Below, one piece after another: positions 50,926 to 59,963 of a stretch of 64,000 bases of DNA. The first letter of the stretch is position 1; each line of letters opens with the position of its first letter. The notes beneath the pieces were generated by a model that was not told the origin of the DNA, did not search any database, and was given only the letters and a program-made list of their open reading frames with translations. The stretch covers positions 248,001 to 312,000 of the forward strand of contig NZ_JACFAJ010000001.1 in assembly GCF_014250685.1 (NCBI RefSeq). Direction: 5' to 3'. The position numbers and the translations under genes were made by a program. The DNA is from Cetobacterium sp. 2A. Its GTDB lineage: Bacteria; Fusobacteriota; Fusobacteriia; Fusobacteriales; Fusobacteriaceae.

Positions 50926-53616
50926 ATGAAAAAGTATAGATTCTTACTACTTCTTTTAGCTCTACATGTAACAAAAGTTTTTTCCCAAGACAAAGGGCTA
51001 ATTTTATGGTCAGATTTTATGTATTTTAAAAATCAAGAGGAAGATTATTATCTAAAAAATGGATCTTTGTATTTGAGAAAAGAGAATGAAACTCACCACC
51101 CTGTGCTACCTCCCATTAATCCACCAGTAAAACCTCCTACACCAATACAACCTATACCTAATCCAGTAAATCCAGAGACTCCAAAACCAACCGTTGAAAA
51201 ATATATATTTTATAATAATAAATTTTATGAAGGAATCGATTTAAAAACTGGAACCCCTCCATTAGGTGGAGATTTAAATGTAAATACATCTAATAAAATA
51301 GGAATGGGAAGTGTAAAAGAAGGATATACAATAGAAAATGAAAATATTATATCCTTAAATAAGTTGCCTGCAATTCAAACACTGGTAGGAATGCAAGGTT
51401 CTAATGGAGGAACTATAAAGAATCAAAATAGTGGAGTTATAAATATTGAGTCCTATGGTGGAATAGGAATGAGTATCCTAAACTCTGGATATGCCGAGAA
51501 TAATGGAGTTATAAACGCAGTCATGCCATTTTCAAATAATACAGTGGCAATACAACTTCTTGGGAATGGAAAGGGTATAAATAATGGAACGGTAAACTTA
51601 TATAATTCATATACAGTTGGTGCAACTGTAGAAAATGGTAGTTTTATAAACAAAGGAAATATATTGGGAGCAGCAAGATATGCCATGGCAGTTACAGGAA
51701 GTGGAAGTATAGAAAATTCATCCACTGGTAATATTTCACTTTTAGGAGTTTTTGCGGGAATTTATGTGAGTGGTGGTGGAAGTGGAATAAATAATGGAAC
51801 GATAAAAATTTTAGATGGAAATTCAGCTATGATGACAACAAATGGGAGTATAGTAAATAACGGAACAATAACGATGACCACTCCAAGCTATAATAATGGA
51901 AGTAATACAATTGAGATTCCAAGTGGTGCTATGTTTATAAATGGATTTGGAACAGCTATTAACTCTAAAACGGGAGTTATAAATATCGGAGAATTAAACA
52001 GTTTAATGAGAGCAACTAATGCGATGACAGGAGAAGGAGCTGTAGTTTTGGAAAATCAAGGTACTATAAATATGTATACTAATAATGTAATACCTGGTTC
52101 AATAATAACGACAGATTTTGCTTATTTTTTAACCGAAGGTGCTATTGGTAAAAATATGGCGACAGGAGTTATAAATTTAGGAGAATATGGAATGGTAAAC
52201 TATGGTGGGGCGGTCTATAATTGGGGAACTATAAATAAATTAGGAAGTAATACTCAAGCCATATCCTACGATGGAAAGTTGGTTATGGAGGATGGTGGAA
52301 CTCTTAATTCTTCGGGAACAAAATCTTTTGGAACAGTTCTAATAGGAAGAAGCTATACAGGAAATCATTATACAGACTCAGGGAAATTAAGTTTAGATAT
52401 ATCAATCCCTACCAATTTTAAAGATATAAAAAGTAACAGTATATCGTATGAAATAATTGAAAATAACGGAATCTATGAATTTAAAAGAAATAACTTTGAA
52501 ATATTAACAGACGATATTTTAGGAAAATACTTAGAGAATATTTACTATGACTCCAATAATACTAAAAAGAATGAGATTTTTGATATACTTACATCTTCAG
52601 AAAATAATGTTCAATTTGAATGGTATTTAGATGAAATTTTTGGTAGAGGGTATTTTCCGTCTTTAATATACCAAACAAATGATGCCATAGTATTTACAAA
52701 TGAAACTATTCTCAATCAGATATCTGAAAAAACTCAAGCAACAAATAAAGAGAGTTATATTTTTGGTTATTCTTTTGAAAAGATGAAAAAGAGTAATTAT
52801 GAAAATATTTTTGGATATACAGACGAATTAAATAGCTTTTTTATTGGTAAAAACTATCCAATAAAAGAGAGTTTAAGTTCTGGATGGATTTTAAGCTACA
52901 CTAGATTAAACTCTAAGTTCGAAGATAATAAAGGGAAAAGAGAGGATAATATGTTCCAAGGAGCAGGTTATTTAAATTATAACAAAGATACTGTAAATGG
53001 GTTTGGAAGTTTTTTTGCGGGATATTCTAAAGGAGATTTACATAGAAATGTTCAACTAAATTATTTAGACTATAACGATAATTTTTCAGATATAACTTTT
53101 GAAAGTTTAAATGAAAAGTTAAGTTCAGATATTAAAAACTATTATGTTGGAGCCTTAGGAAAAATATCTAAGAGATACAACTTTGATTCGATATATTTAG
53201 AACCAGTTGTGAGAGTTGAAAGTGTTGGAATATTTCAAAGAGATATAAGTGAAAGTGGAGGAACATATAACCTAGATTTAGATAACTTAAATGGAATTTT
53301 AAATAATGGATATATTGGAACAGATGTTGGAAAAATATTTAATGTTGGAATAAGTACTTTAAATTTAGTTTTAAATTTAGGAGTAAAACAGGAACTTAAT
53401 AGTTTAGATGACACAGTTAAATTTAAAATAAACAGTTTAGGAAATGAAAGTGGAGAGATTGATTTAAAAAATAAAAATAGATTTTCTAAAGAGTTAGGAG
53501 TGAGAACAGAGATTGGAAATCTATGGAACGGATTATCTTTTTATGGTGAGTATAAGTATATATTTTCAGAGGATAACTCTTGGAAAGCTTCAGGGGGAGC
53601 TAGAGTTAAGTTTTAA
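50926..53616 (+). CDS. autotransporter (type V secreted) surface protein
   Basis: An 896-residue autotransporter. Residues about 1-20 are a signal peptide (LLLLLALHVTKVFSQ). A proline-rich linker follows at about 62-86 (PPINPPVKPPTP...). The passenger (about 90-590) has repeated short units such as GINNGTV, SIENSSTGNI, GINNGTIKI and SIVNNGTITM, as in fusobacterial beta-helix passengers. The last 270 residues form the translocating barrel (SGWILSYTRLNSKFEDN, YVGALGKISKRYNFDSIYLEP), ending in KASGGARVKF with the terminal Phe. AAAGGAGTG precedes the ATG. The binding target is unknown; no protease triad is evident. Confidence 0.9.
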   Translation: MKKYRFLLLLLALHVTKVFSQDKGLILWSDFMYFKNQEEDYYLKNGSLYLRKENETHHPVLPPINPPVKPPTPIQPIPNPVNPETPKPTVEKYIFYNNKFYEGIDLKTGTPPLGGDLNVNTSNKIGMGSVKEGYTIENENIISLNKLPAIQTLVGMQGSNGGTIKNQNSGVINIESYGGIGMSILNSGYAENNGVINAVMPFSNNTVAIQLLGNGKGINNGTVNLYNSYTVGATVENGSFINKGNILGAARYAMAVTGSGSIENSSTGNISLLGVFAGIYVSGGGSGINNGTIKILDGNSAMMTTNGSIVNNGTITMTTPSYNNGSNTIEIPSGAMFINGFGTAINSKTGVINIGELNSLMRATNAMTGEGAVVLENQGTINMYTNNVIPGSIITTDFAYFLTEGAIGKNMATGVINLGEYGMVNYGGAVYNWGTINKLGSNTQAISYDGKLVMEDGGTLNSSGTKSFGTVLIGRSYTGNHYTDSGKLSLDISIPTNFKDIKSNSISYEIIENNGIYEFKRNNFEILTDDILGKYLENIYYDSNNTKKNEIFDILTSSENNVQFEWYLDEIFGRGYFPSLIYQTNDAIVFTNETILNQISEKTQATNKESYIFGYSFEKMKKSNYENIFGYTDELNSFFIGKNYPIKESLSSGWILSYTRLNSKFEDNKGKREDNMFQGAGYLNYNKDTVNGFGSFFAGYSKGDLHRNVQLNYLDYNDNFSDITFESLNEKLSSDIKNYYVGALGKISKRYNFDSIYLEPVVRVESVGIFQRDISESGGTYNLDLDNLNGILNNGYIGTDVGKIFNVGISTLNLVLNLGVKQELNSLDDTVKFKINSLGNESGEIDLKNKNRFSKELGVRTEIGNLWNGLSFYGEYKYIFSEDNSWKASGGARVKF

Positions 53617-53629
53617 TAGTTAATGTTTC

Positions 53630-53666
53630 TAAAAAAAGAAGGTAACCTTTTGATAGGTTACCTTCC
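53630..53666 (-). terminator. terminator oriented for the minus strand, at the end of the autotransporter gene
   Basis: GAAGGTAACC (53638-53647) pairs with GGTTACCTTC (53656-53665). A run of seven A (53631-53637) precedes it, giving a U-run on the minus strand, while no T-run follows on the plus strand. It therefore ends a transcript that comes from the nagE side. Confidence 0.75.
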
Positions 53667-53955
53667 AACTATATGTACTAAAATGCTTAAGTTGATGATT
53701 GAAAATTTTTACTTCTAAAAATTTTTAATACCTTGAATCTCTTCAATACTTTGCAATTTACTACTTTTAATGTTATTTTTTATTTTCTATTTTCTAAAAA
53801 CTTTGATGATATAAAACTTAAAATTCTTCTAATCTTAATTTCTAATTCCAAATTTTGATTCTAATACTAAATTTTAATTTTTTATACCTTAAGCACCTTA
53901 GTTGCAAGTATTATACGATAGTTTCAAATATTTCCTCTTTTTTATTTATTTTTTT
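53667..53955 (-). other. non-coding AT-rich stretch, likely 3' untranslated RNA of the nagE operon
   Basis: About 290 bases without an open frame of useful length on either strand. The plus strand is nearly free of G, so the minus-strand RNA is nearly free of C. The motif TTCTAAT recurs irregularly on the plus strand. A TATAAT on the minus strand at 53910-53915 has no -35 partner. With the minus-oriented terminator at its far end, it is best read as a long, unstructured 3' tail of the nagE operon, or a separate small RNA. Confidence 0.4.
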
Positions 53956-54267
53956 TTAAAGGTGAATTACAGTATATCTAATTCCATTTAAAACTACAGT
54001 TTCTTCTTTTTTATCTTTTACTTTTTCAAATTTTGCATGAGTGTATCTTTTAATTAACTTTGGTGGATAATCTCTACTAGTTCTCAAAGAAAGTAGCTCA
54101 ATTGTACTAAGTAACTCTACTCTATCATTTGTTACAAGGTAGTCGTCAGTTCCAATTGAAAAAAGAACGCCCTTATAAATAGGATCAGCTTTTATTAGTT
54201 TAAAATTAAAAGGCTTTCCAGTTTTTTTTACAATATATTGTCCAAGTGCAGATATTTTATTTTTCAT
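53956..54267 (-). CDS. hypothetical protein downstream of nagE
   Basis: A 103-residue basic protein that I do not recognise. It has no signal or membrane segment. The reading MKNKISALGQYIVKKTGKPFNFKLIKADPIYKGVLF, GTDDYLVTNDRVELL, and VVLNGIRYTVIHL suggests a small all-beta fold. It begins 13 bases after the nagE stop with GAGGAAT before the ATG, so it is co-transcribed with the GlcNAc permease. No IIA-type histidine motif is seen, so it is not the missing PTS IIA domain. Confidence 0.7.
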   Translation of the reverse strand: MKNKISALGQYIVKKTGKPFNFKLIKADPIYKGVLFSIGTDDYLVTNDRVELLSTIELLSLRTSRDYPPKLIKRYTHAKFEKVKDKKEETVVLNGIRYTVIHL

Positions 54268-54279
54268 TTTATTCCTCTT

Positions 54280-55635
54280 TTACTTTTTTAGTTTTTTAAG
54301 ACCATTAGCAATCTGTTCAGCAGCAGAACCAATTATAACTTGAACTGCTGTAGATGAAAGTTTGATAACACCCTTACTTCCTAATAATTTTAACTTACTT
54401 TCGTCTAAAAGTCCAGCATCTTTAACTTCTAATCTTAAACGAGTGATACAAGAGTCTATATTAACTAGGTTATCTAGGCCTCCTAAAGCTTCTGCATAAC
54501 TAGTAATTATATCTTCAGAATCTATAAAATCAGCAATCTCTTCATTGTCAGCATCTTCTCTTCCTGGAGTTTTAAGATTGAAAGCTTTTATAATAAAGTA
54601 GAATAAAATAAAGTAAACAACTCCAAAAGCTAATCCAACAGGAATTAACATCCATCCATTAGTCGCAAGTCCCATATTTAGTAAATAATCTATAAGACCA
54701 GCTGAGAAACCAAATCCATGTTTAATACCAAGAGCATAAGTTAATGCCATAGATGCTCCTGTTAATAGCGCATGCACTAAGTAAAGACCTGGAGCGATGA
54801 ACATAAACATAAATTCTAAAGGTTCAGTTATTCCAGTTAAGAAAGCTGTAAATGCAATAGAGAATAAAACTCCACCAATATTTGCCTTTCTACCAGGCTT
54901 AGCTAAAAGATACATAGCAAGAGCTGCTGCAGGTAGACCAAACATCATAACAGGGAAGAATCCAGTCATAAATCCACCGGCTGTAGGATCTCCAGCAAAG
55001 AAACGATTAAGATCTCCTGTCTTACCTCCATATTCTCCAAATACAAACCAAACTAAACTATTTAGTATATGGTGAAGTCCAAAAGCAATAAGTATTCTAT
55101 TTAATACTCCAAATACAAATACTCCAAATACTCCGGCTCCAATAATCCATTGACCAATTCCATCAATACCAATTTGTATAGGTGGCCAAATATATCCAAA
55201 AGCAATTCCAATAACTAAACAAATAATTGATGTTAGAATTGGAACGAATCTTCTTCCTCCAAAGAATCCTAGCCAATCTGGAAGTTTAATTTCATTATAT
55301 TTATTATAACTATATCCCGCTACAGCTCCAGATATAACTCCTGAAAGAACTCCCATCTTAATATCAGCATTCATTGATGTAGCAACTTGAACAAGAATAT
55401 AGTTTCCTACAGCTCCAGCAAGAGCAGCAGCACCATTTCCATCTTTGGCAATACCAACTGCAACTCCAATCGCAAATAGCATTGGAAGATTTGCAAAAAT
55501 AACATCTCCAGCAGCAGTCATTTGAGCTTGATTCCAAAGAACCCCTAGTCTAAGTAATAATGCAGCAACTGGTAATACGGCGATTGGCAGCATAAGTGCT
55601 TTTCCAATCTTTTGAGCTTCGTCTAAAATTTTCAT
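54280..55635 (-). CDS. nagE: PTS N-acetylglucosamine permease EIICB
   Basis: A 451-residue sugar permease with a IIC domain (about 1-360) and a IIB domain (about 375-451), without IIA. The stretch LNRFFAGDPTAGGFMTGFFP with [13 protein letters not shown] is characteristic of NagE GlcNAc carriers. GLHHILNSLVWFVFG and [18 protein letters not shown] support it. The IIB phosphorylated cysteine lies in NIDSCITRLRLEV. GGAGGGAG precedes the ATG on the minus strand. It brings in and phosphorylates GlcNAc with EI, HPr and a IIA encoded elsewhere; no nagA or nagB is in the window. Confidence 0.9.
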   Translation of the reverse strand: MKILDEAQKIGKALMLPIAVLPVAALLLRLGVLWNQAQMTAAGDVIFANLPMLFAIGVAVGIAKDGNGAAALAGAVGNYILVQVATSMNADIKMGVLSGVISGAVAGYSYNKYNEIKLPDWLGFFGGRRFVPILTSIICLVIGIAFGYIWPPIQIGIDGIGQWIIGAGVFGVFVFGVLNRILIAFGLHHILNSLVWFVFGEYGGKTGDLNRFFAGDPTAGGFMTGFFPVMMFGLPAAALAMYLLAKPGRKANIGGVLFSIAFTAFLTGITEPLEFMFMFIAPGLYLVHALLTGASMALTYALGIKHGFGFSAGLIDYLLNMGLATNGWMLIPVGLAFGVVYFILFYFIIKAFNLKTPGREDADNEEIADFIDSEDIITSYAEALGGLDNLVNIDSCITRLRLEVKDAGLLDESKLKLLGSKGVIKLSSTAVQVIIGSAAEQIANGLKKLKK

Positions 55636-55680
55636 AAGTCAATCTCCCTCCATTATTTCGTTATAAAATACTCCAATCTA

Positions 55681-55709
55681 ATGATATAGTAGAAAGGGAA
55701 TTTTGTCAA
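55681..55709 (-). promoter_or_regulatory. sigma-70 promoter of nagE
   Basis: On the minus strand TTGACA (55704-55709) and TATCAT (55681-55686) are 17 bases apart, 46 bases before the nagE start codon. Confidence 0.65.
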
Positions 55710-55731
55710 TTTATGTAATGACTCAAATAAG

Positions 55732-55760
55732 TTTACAAAATGGTAAAAAAATGATATAAT
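55732..55760 (+). promoter_or_regulatory. sigma-70 promoter of the fluoride riboswitch-antiporter unit
   Basis: TTTACA (55732-55737) and TATAAT (55755-55760) are 17 bases apart and lie directly before the fluoride riboswitch, so transcription would begin about ten bases before the aptamer. Confidence 0.75.
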
Positions 55761-55778
55761 GTCTTAAAATTAATACAT

Positions 55779-55850
55779 AGGCGATGGAGTTCGCCTTTAA
55801 ACGCTTGTAGCTAATGACTCCTACTCTTTTTAGGGTAGGAGTCTATTTTA
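55779..55850 (+). ncRNA. fluoride riboswitch (crcB motif) with terminator switch
   Basis: The aptamer reads GGCGATGGAGTTCGCC (55780-55795), then TTTAAACGCT, then GTAGCTAATGACTCCTAC. These match the crcB/fluoride motif: the GGCGAUGG-GUUCGCC hairpin, the conserved UAAAC and the CUNAUGACUCC segment that forms the pseudoknot. The last part, GACTCCTAC (55816-55824), can also pair with GTAGGAGTC (55835-55843), followed by TATTTTATTTT. That is a terminator that fluoride binding would prevent. The antiporter gene starts 16 bases later. Confidence 0.93.
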
Positions 55851-55865
55851 TTTTAGGAGGAAATA

Positions 55866-57101
55866 ATGGAAACACTTATTTTTATTGGATTTTTTATAGG
55901 TTTAGGGATAATGTCATTTTTATCGGGGAAAGTAATAGAATATATAAAGCTCCCTTCTCTTCTGGGAATGATGATTCTTGGAATGGTTTTAGGACCATCT
56001 TTTTTGAACATAATACCTCAAAGTATAATAAAAATAGCTCCAGATATAAAAGATATTGCGTTAGTTACCGTTCTATTTATTGGTGGTCTTGGAATAAGTA
56101 TGAAGCAGATTAAAAGTATAGGAAGACCTGCTATATTATTAAGTACAATTCCAGCTTTATTTGAAGGGTTTACAATCGCCTGGTTATCAACAATTTTTCT
56201 AAATTTCACTTTTATACAAGGAGCTATTTTAGGATTTATAATTGCGGCAGTTAGTCCAGCTGTTTTAATACCATCAATGATTTCGTTAATAGATAGAAAA
56301 AAAGGTCAAGATAAAGCCATTCCTCAGATGCTTTTGGTTGGCGCTTCAGCAGATGATACGATAGCTATAACATTATTTACAACATTTTTAGGTATATATT
56401 TGAATAAATTTAGTAATCATAGTTCAGACATATTAAGGGATATTATAAATATTCCATTAGCTTTAATTTTAAGTATAGCTATAGGAGCATCTGTATCTTA
56501 TGTAAGTAAGCTATTTTTAAAATATATAAAAGGACATTTATTTAAAACTTTAGCAGTATTTTTAATTTGTTTAGGTATGAGAGTAATTGAGAAATCTTTT
56601 CATTTAAGTTTTTTCAATTCTCTTTTATCAATTATGGTTTTTGGATTCTTTATAAGAAGTTATTTAGAAAAAGATGCGGAAGCAATTTTAAAATATATGA
56701 ATAATATTTGGAGATATGGGAAATTATATTTATTTTCTTTGGTTGGAATGGCAATTAACCCTACATTGGTTGGAAATTATTTTGTTATAGGTATAATTAT
56801 TTTATTTTTTTCTCTTTCAATTAGATCTTTAGGGGTTTTAATATCATTAATAGGAACTAATTTAACTACTAAAGAGAAGTTATTTTGTGTTATCGCTTAT
56901 TTACCAAAAGCAACAGTACAGTCAGCTAAGGCTGGAATACCTTTAGAAAATGGTGTTGCTGGAGGAGAGATCATGCAAGCTATAGCAATATTGAGCGTTC
57001 TTGTAACTGCACCTTTAGGGGCAATTGGAATAAAAAATAATGAAAATCTATTATCTTCTGAGAATGAAGAGTATCAAAAATTAAGTCCTGAAATACTATA
57101 A
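55866..57101 (+). CDS. fluoride-responsive CPA-family cation:proton antiporter
   Basis: A 411-residue protein with about twelve membrane segments of the sodium/proton antiporter superfamily: LPSLLGMMILGMVLGPSFLN, TVLFIGGLGISMKQIKSIG, FIIAAVSPAVLIPSMISL, LVGASADDTIAITLFTTFLG (the conserved acidic pair) and LPKATVQSAKAGIPLENG. It lacks any regulatory tail. As it follows a fluoride riboswitch directly, it is expected to be made when fluoride enters the cell. Antiporters of this type are a known minor class of fluoride-riboswitch genes beside CrcB/Fluc and CLC-F. TTAGGAGG precedes the ATG. Confidence 0.9.
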   Translation: METLIFIGFFIGLGIMSFLSGKVIEYIKLPSLLGMMILGMVLGPSFLNIIPQSIIKIAPDIKDIALVTVLFIGGLGISMKQIKSIGRPAILLSTIPALFEGFTIAWLSTIFLNFTFIQGAILGFIIAAVSPAVLIPSMISLIDRKKGQDKAIPQMLLVGASADDTIAITLFTTFLGIYLNKFSNHSSDILRDIINIPLALILSIAIGASVSYVSKLFLKYIKGHLFKTLAVFLICLGMRVIEKSFHLSFFNSLLSIMVFGFFIRSYLEKDAEAILKYMNNIWRYGKLYLFSLVGMAINPTLVGNYFVIGIIILFFSLSIRSLGVLISLIGTNLTTKEKLFCVIAYLPKATVQSAKAGIPLENGVAGGEIMQAIAILSVLVTAPLGAIGIKNNENLLSSENEEYQKLSPEIL

Positions 57102-57214
57102 TTATAAGATATAGGTAGTATATAAAATTTGAATCACTCTAGGTATATATTTTTTTGTAAAAAAATGTTAGTATTACTATAACAAAAAAATAGACAATAG
57201 AGGAGGTAAAATTT

Positions 57215-58567
57215 ATGAGTGAATTAAATTCTAGTACTCAAGTGGTTGAATCAAGAGGGCAATGGAAATCAACATTTGGTTTCGTAATGGCTGCGGCCGG
57301 ATCAGCAATCGGACTTGGAAATCTTTGGAAATTTCCATATTTAGCTGGAAAAAATGGTGGTGGAGCATTTGTTATAGTGTACTTATCATTAATTATTATA
57401 GTAGGTTTTACTTTGATTTTAGCAGAAATGGCTGTTGGAAGAAAAGGACAAAGCGATGCCTATGGTTCTTTTAAAACTATAGATAAAAAATTTGGATTTA
57501 TTGGATTTTTAGGAATTTTAACTAGTTTTATAATTTTATCATACTATAGTGTTATCGGTGGATGGGTATTAAAATATATTGGAACATATATTTTTACTGG
57601 AATTTCATCAAATGAAAGCTCGAATTTTTTTGTAAACCTTATTTCTCAACCATTAGAACCATTAGTTTATCATCTAGGTTTTATGTTAATAACAGCTTTA
57701 ATTGTTTTAGGTGGAGTAGAGAAAGGAATAGAAAGAGCTAGTAAATTTATGATGCCAGCCTTATTTATACTTCTAATTATGGTTATGATAAGATCTTTAA
57801 CTTTACCAGGAGCTATGGCTGGCGTAAGTTTTTTCTTAAAACCAGATTTCTCTAAAATTACCATTTCAACATTTATGGCAGCTTTAGGGCAAGTATTCTT
57901 TTCTCTAAGTTTAGGAATGGGAGTTATGGTTACCTATGGAAGTTATCTAAAAAAAGATGGAAATATGCCTAAAGATTCTCTGACAATTCCATTTATAGAC
58001 ACGTTAATAGCTATGTTAGCAGGTCTTGCAATACTACCAGCAGTATTTGCTCTTGGATTTGAACCAGGTCAAGGACCTGGGTTAATGTTTATAACACTAC
58101 CAGCAGTATTTGATAAAATGCCTATGGGACAATTTTTTGGATTCATTTTCTTTGTCTTAGTACTTTTTGCAGCATTGACATCTTCTATCTCTTTATTGGA
58201 AGCTTCAGTTTCTCTAGTTGTAGATCAATTGAAAATGAATAGAAAAAAAGCTGTTGTTATTTTAGCTTCTGTTGCCTTTATTTTGGGAGTTCCTTCATCA
58301 CTAGCAAATGGAGTTTTAGGTGAAGTGATGTTTTTTGGAAAAAATTTCTTTGATTTAATGTGTTTCTTCACTGATAATATTTTCCTACCTTTAGGTGGAT
58401 TATTACTTTGTTTATTTGTAGGATATATTTGGGGTCCTGAAAAAGCATTAAGAGAAATTACAAATGATGGAAAATTAAAATTTGGTCTTGGAAAAGTTTG
58501 GATTTTTTCAATCAGATATATTGGACCAGTTTTACTTGGAATAGTACTTATTAATTCTTTAATATAA
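57215..58567 (+). CDS. sodium-dependent transporter of the NSS family
   Basis: A 450-residue Na+-coupled amino-acid carrier (LeuT/TnaT type). The first helix region RGQWKSTFGFVMAAAGSAIG and LGNLWKFPYLAGKNGGGAF holds the Na+ and substrate site. Further motifs are GVEKGIERASKFMMPALF, AALGQVFFSLSLGMGVMVTYGSY and AALTSSISLLEASVSL. It has 11-12 membrane segments, near the lower end for the family. Aromatic amino acids are likely ligands in related bacterial proteins, but not proven here. GAGGAGG precedes the ATG. Confidence 0.93.
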   Translation: MSELNSSTQVVESRGQWKSTFGFVMAAAGSAIGLGNLWKFPYLAGKNGGGAFVIVYLSLIIIVGFTLILAEMAVGRKGQSDAYGSFKTIDKKFGFIGFLGILTSFIILSYYSVIGGWVLKYIGTYIFTGISSNESSNFFVNLISQPLEPLVYHLGFMLITALIVLGGVEKGIERASKFMMPALFILLIMVMIRSLTLPGAMAGVSFFLKPDFSKITISTFMAALGQVFFSLSLGMGVMVTYGSYLKKDGNMPKDSLTIPFIDTLIAMLAGLAILPAVFALGFEPGQGPGLMFITLPAVFDKMPMGQFFGFIFFVLVLFAALTSSISLLEASVSLVVDQLKMNRKKAVVILASVAFILGVPSSLANGVLGEVMFFGKNFFDLMCFFTDNIFLPLGGLLLCLFVGYIWGPEKALREITNDGKLKFGLGKVWIFSIRYIGPVLLGIVLINSLI

Positions 58568-58608
58568 AAAAATGTCAGTAATCTTATCAAAGATTACTGA
58601 CATTTTTT
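58566..58608. terminator. bidirectional terminator between the NSS and GNAT genes
   Basis: AAAAATGTCAGTAATCTT and AAGATTACTGACATTTTT form a perfect stem around ATC, with A- and T-runs on both sides, between convergent genes. Confidence 0.92.
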
Positions 58609-59132
58609 ATTTCTATCCAATACCTTAATTTTATGGTTTTATCGATATCTTCTTTTGAATTTTCATATACTCCACCATTATTTTCTATGATTTTTTTAGA
58701 AAAAATATTATTAGAATCACATGTAACTAGAACTCTGGTCATACCCAATTTCTCAGCTTCAATAAGAGCTAGTCGTAAAATTGTATTTCCATGACCTTTA
58801 TTACGTTGGCTTGGAATAACTGCATAACCTATATGCCCTTTAAAATTATAATAGTTTTTATTTAAACGATGTCTTATACTTACTCTTCCTAAAAACTTCT
58901 CATTTTCTACTAACCAATAAATAGTTTCAGGTATAAACCAAGGATTATACCATTTTTTTTTAGAAAAATTAGTAAGAGCATTTGTAAATTCTAAAAAATG
59001 ACTGTCAATATACTCAATTTCGGCTTCAATATTCATTCCTTCTTTTTGAAATTCCAAATATCCCTTAATGAAAGAATCTTTATAAAAAACTGATGGTTTT
59101 ATTAATTGAGCTTTAGAACATTGTACTTTCAT
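58587..59132 (-). CDS. GNAT-family N-acetyltransferase
   Basis: A 181-residue cytoplasmic acetyltransferase. The GNAT core is at about residues 65-175: WLVENEKFLGRVSIRHRLN, GHIGYAVIPSQRNKGHGNTIL with the acetyl-CoA Q/R-x-x-G-x-G loop, RLALIEAEKLGMTRVLVTCD, NIFSKKIIENNGGVYEN. This wording is common in uncharacterised GNAT proteins of Firmicutes and Fusobacteria. Its start lies inside the end of a short lipoprotein gene (20 bases of overlap), so the two may be coupled. Confidence 0.88.
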   Translation of the reverse strand: MKVQCSKAQLIKPSVFYKDSFIKGYLEFQKEGMNIEAEIEYIDSHFLEFTNALTNFSKKKWYNPWFIPETIYWLVENEKFLGRVSIRHRLNKNYYNFKGHIGYAVIPSQRNKGHGNTILRLALIEAEKLGMTRVLVTCDSNNIFSKKIIENNGGVYENSKEDIDKTIKLRYWIEIKNVSNL

Positions 59133-59292
59133 TTCCTCTTCCTGTCTTACTTGTATTTGTAAATTCTTGAACTATTGCTCCATCTTTTGGACCGTTAAAA
59201 ATGGTATCTGGATCTTCTACGGCAGCTTTAAAACTTGAGCACCCCGCTAAGATTGTTAAAAACAAAAATAAAATAATTTTTTTTATTTTCAT
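59113..59292 (-). CDS. small lipoprotein, 59 residues
   Basis: A short minus-strand gene. The start MKIKKIILFLFLTILAGCSS is a type II signal with lipobox LAGC and Cys18. The mature 42 residues (FKAAVEDPDTIFNGPKDGAI ...) are polar and without a recognisable fold. GGGGGAATATT precedes the ATG. The Asp-free +2 residue (Ser) would favour outer-membrane sorting under the enterobacterial rule, if that applies here. Its last 20 bases overlap the GNAT start in another frame. Function unknown. Confidence 0.72.
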   Translation of the reverse strand: MKIKKIILFLFLTILAGCSSFKAAVEDPDTIFNGPKDGAIVQEFTNTSKTGRGNESTMF

Positions 59293-59402
59293 AATATTCC
59301 CCCTAAAACATTTATATAATAATATACATAACTAAAGATTATTTCCTTTTATTTCTAGTCATGGTATAATTTTTGATATAATTTTTGAATTATGGAGGAA
59401 AT

Positions 59403-59963
59403 ATGAGATTAGATTTATTTATAACTTTTTTTAAAATAGGGCTATTCACTTTTGGTGGTGGGTATGCCATGATTCCACTTATAGAAAAAAAAGCCATTGA
59501 AGAAAAAAAATGGATTTCTGAAGATGAATTATTGGAGATTATCTCTATATCTCAAATAACTCCTGGACCAATAGCAATAAATGCGGCTACATTTATTGGC
59601 AGAAAAATGGGTGGAGTAACTGGAGCTATAGCAGCAACACTTGGGGTTGTTTTACCATCTCTTTTAATAATTACTACAATTGCAGCATTTTTTTATAAAG
59701 ATTTTAATAATATTTATATTCAAAAAATTTTTATAGGATTGAGAGCAGGAATAACTGCTATGATTTTTATGTCTGTAAAAAAATTATATAAAAGCTCAGT
59801 TAAAAATTTAAGTGGAATCTTAATTTTTTTAATTACAATTATTTCTTTATTATTTTCATTGATATCGCCAATAGCTTTAATACTAATTTTTGGACTGGGA
59901 TCTTTGATTTTATATTGTATATTTAAAGAGAAATTTTTAGATTTTTTGGAGGGTAAAAAATGA
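59403..59963 (+). CDS. chrA: chromate transporter, first half (short-chain ChrA)
   Basis: A 186-residue CHR-domain protein with about six membrane segments. Motifs are FKIGLFTFGGGYAMIPLIEKKAI, ISISQITPGPIAINAATFIG and GAIAATLGVVLPSLLIITTIA. Short CHR proteins come as pairs that together equal a full ChrA. I choose ATG 59403 after GGAGGAA; a start at 59385 would include that ribosome site. Its stop overlaps the second half as ATGA. Export of chromate is the family role; related pairs may handle other oxyanions. Confidence 0.9.
   Translation: MRLDLFITFFKIGLFTFGGGYAMIPLIEKKAIEEKKWISEDELLEIISISQITPGPIAINAATFIGRKMGGVTGAIAATLGVVLPSLLIITTIAAFFYKDFNNIYIQKIFIGLRAGITAMIFMSVKKLYKSSVKNLSGILIFLITIISLLFSLISPIALILIFGLGSLILYCIFKEKFLDFLEGKK

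Noticed and set aside
53956-54267. The 103-residue protein as a missing PTS IIA domain for NagE
   Set aside because: It is too short for IIA-Glc and has none of its active-site histidine motifs.
55814-56113. A 99-residue plus-strand frame beginning in the fluoride riboswitch region
   Set aside because: It lies in another frame over the riboswitch terminator and the antiporter gene, with no ribosome site and unnatural composition.
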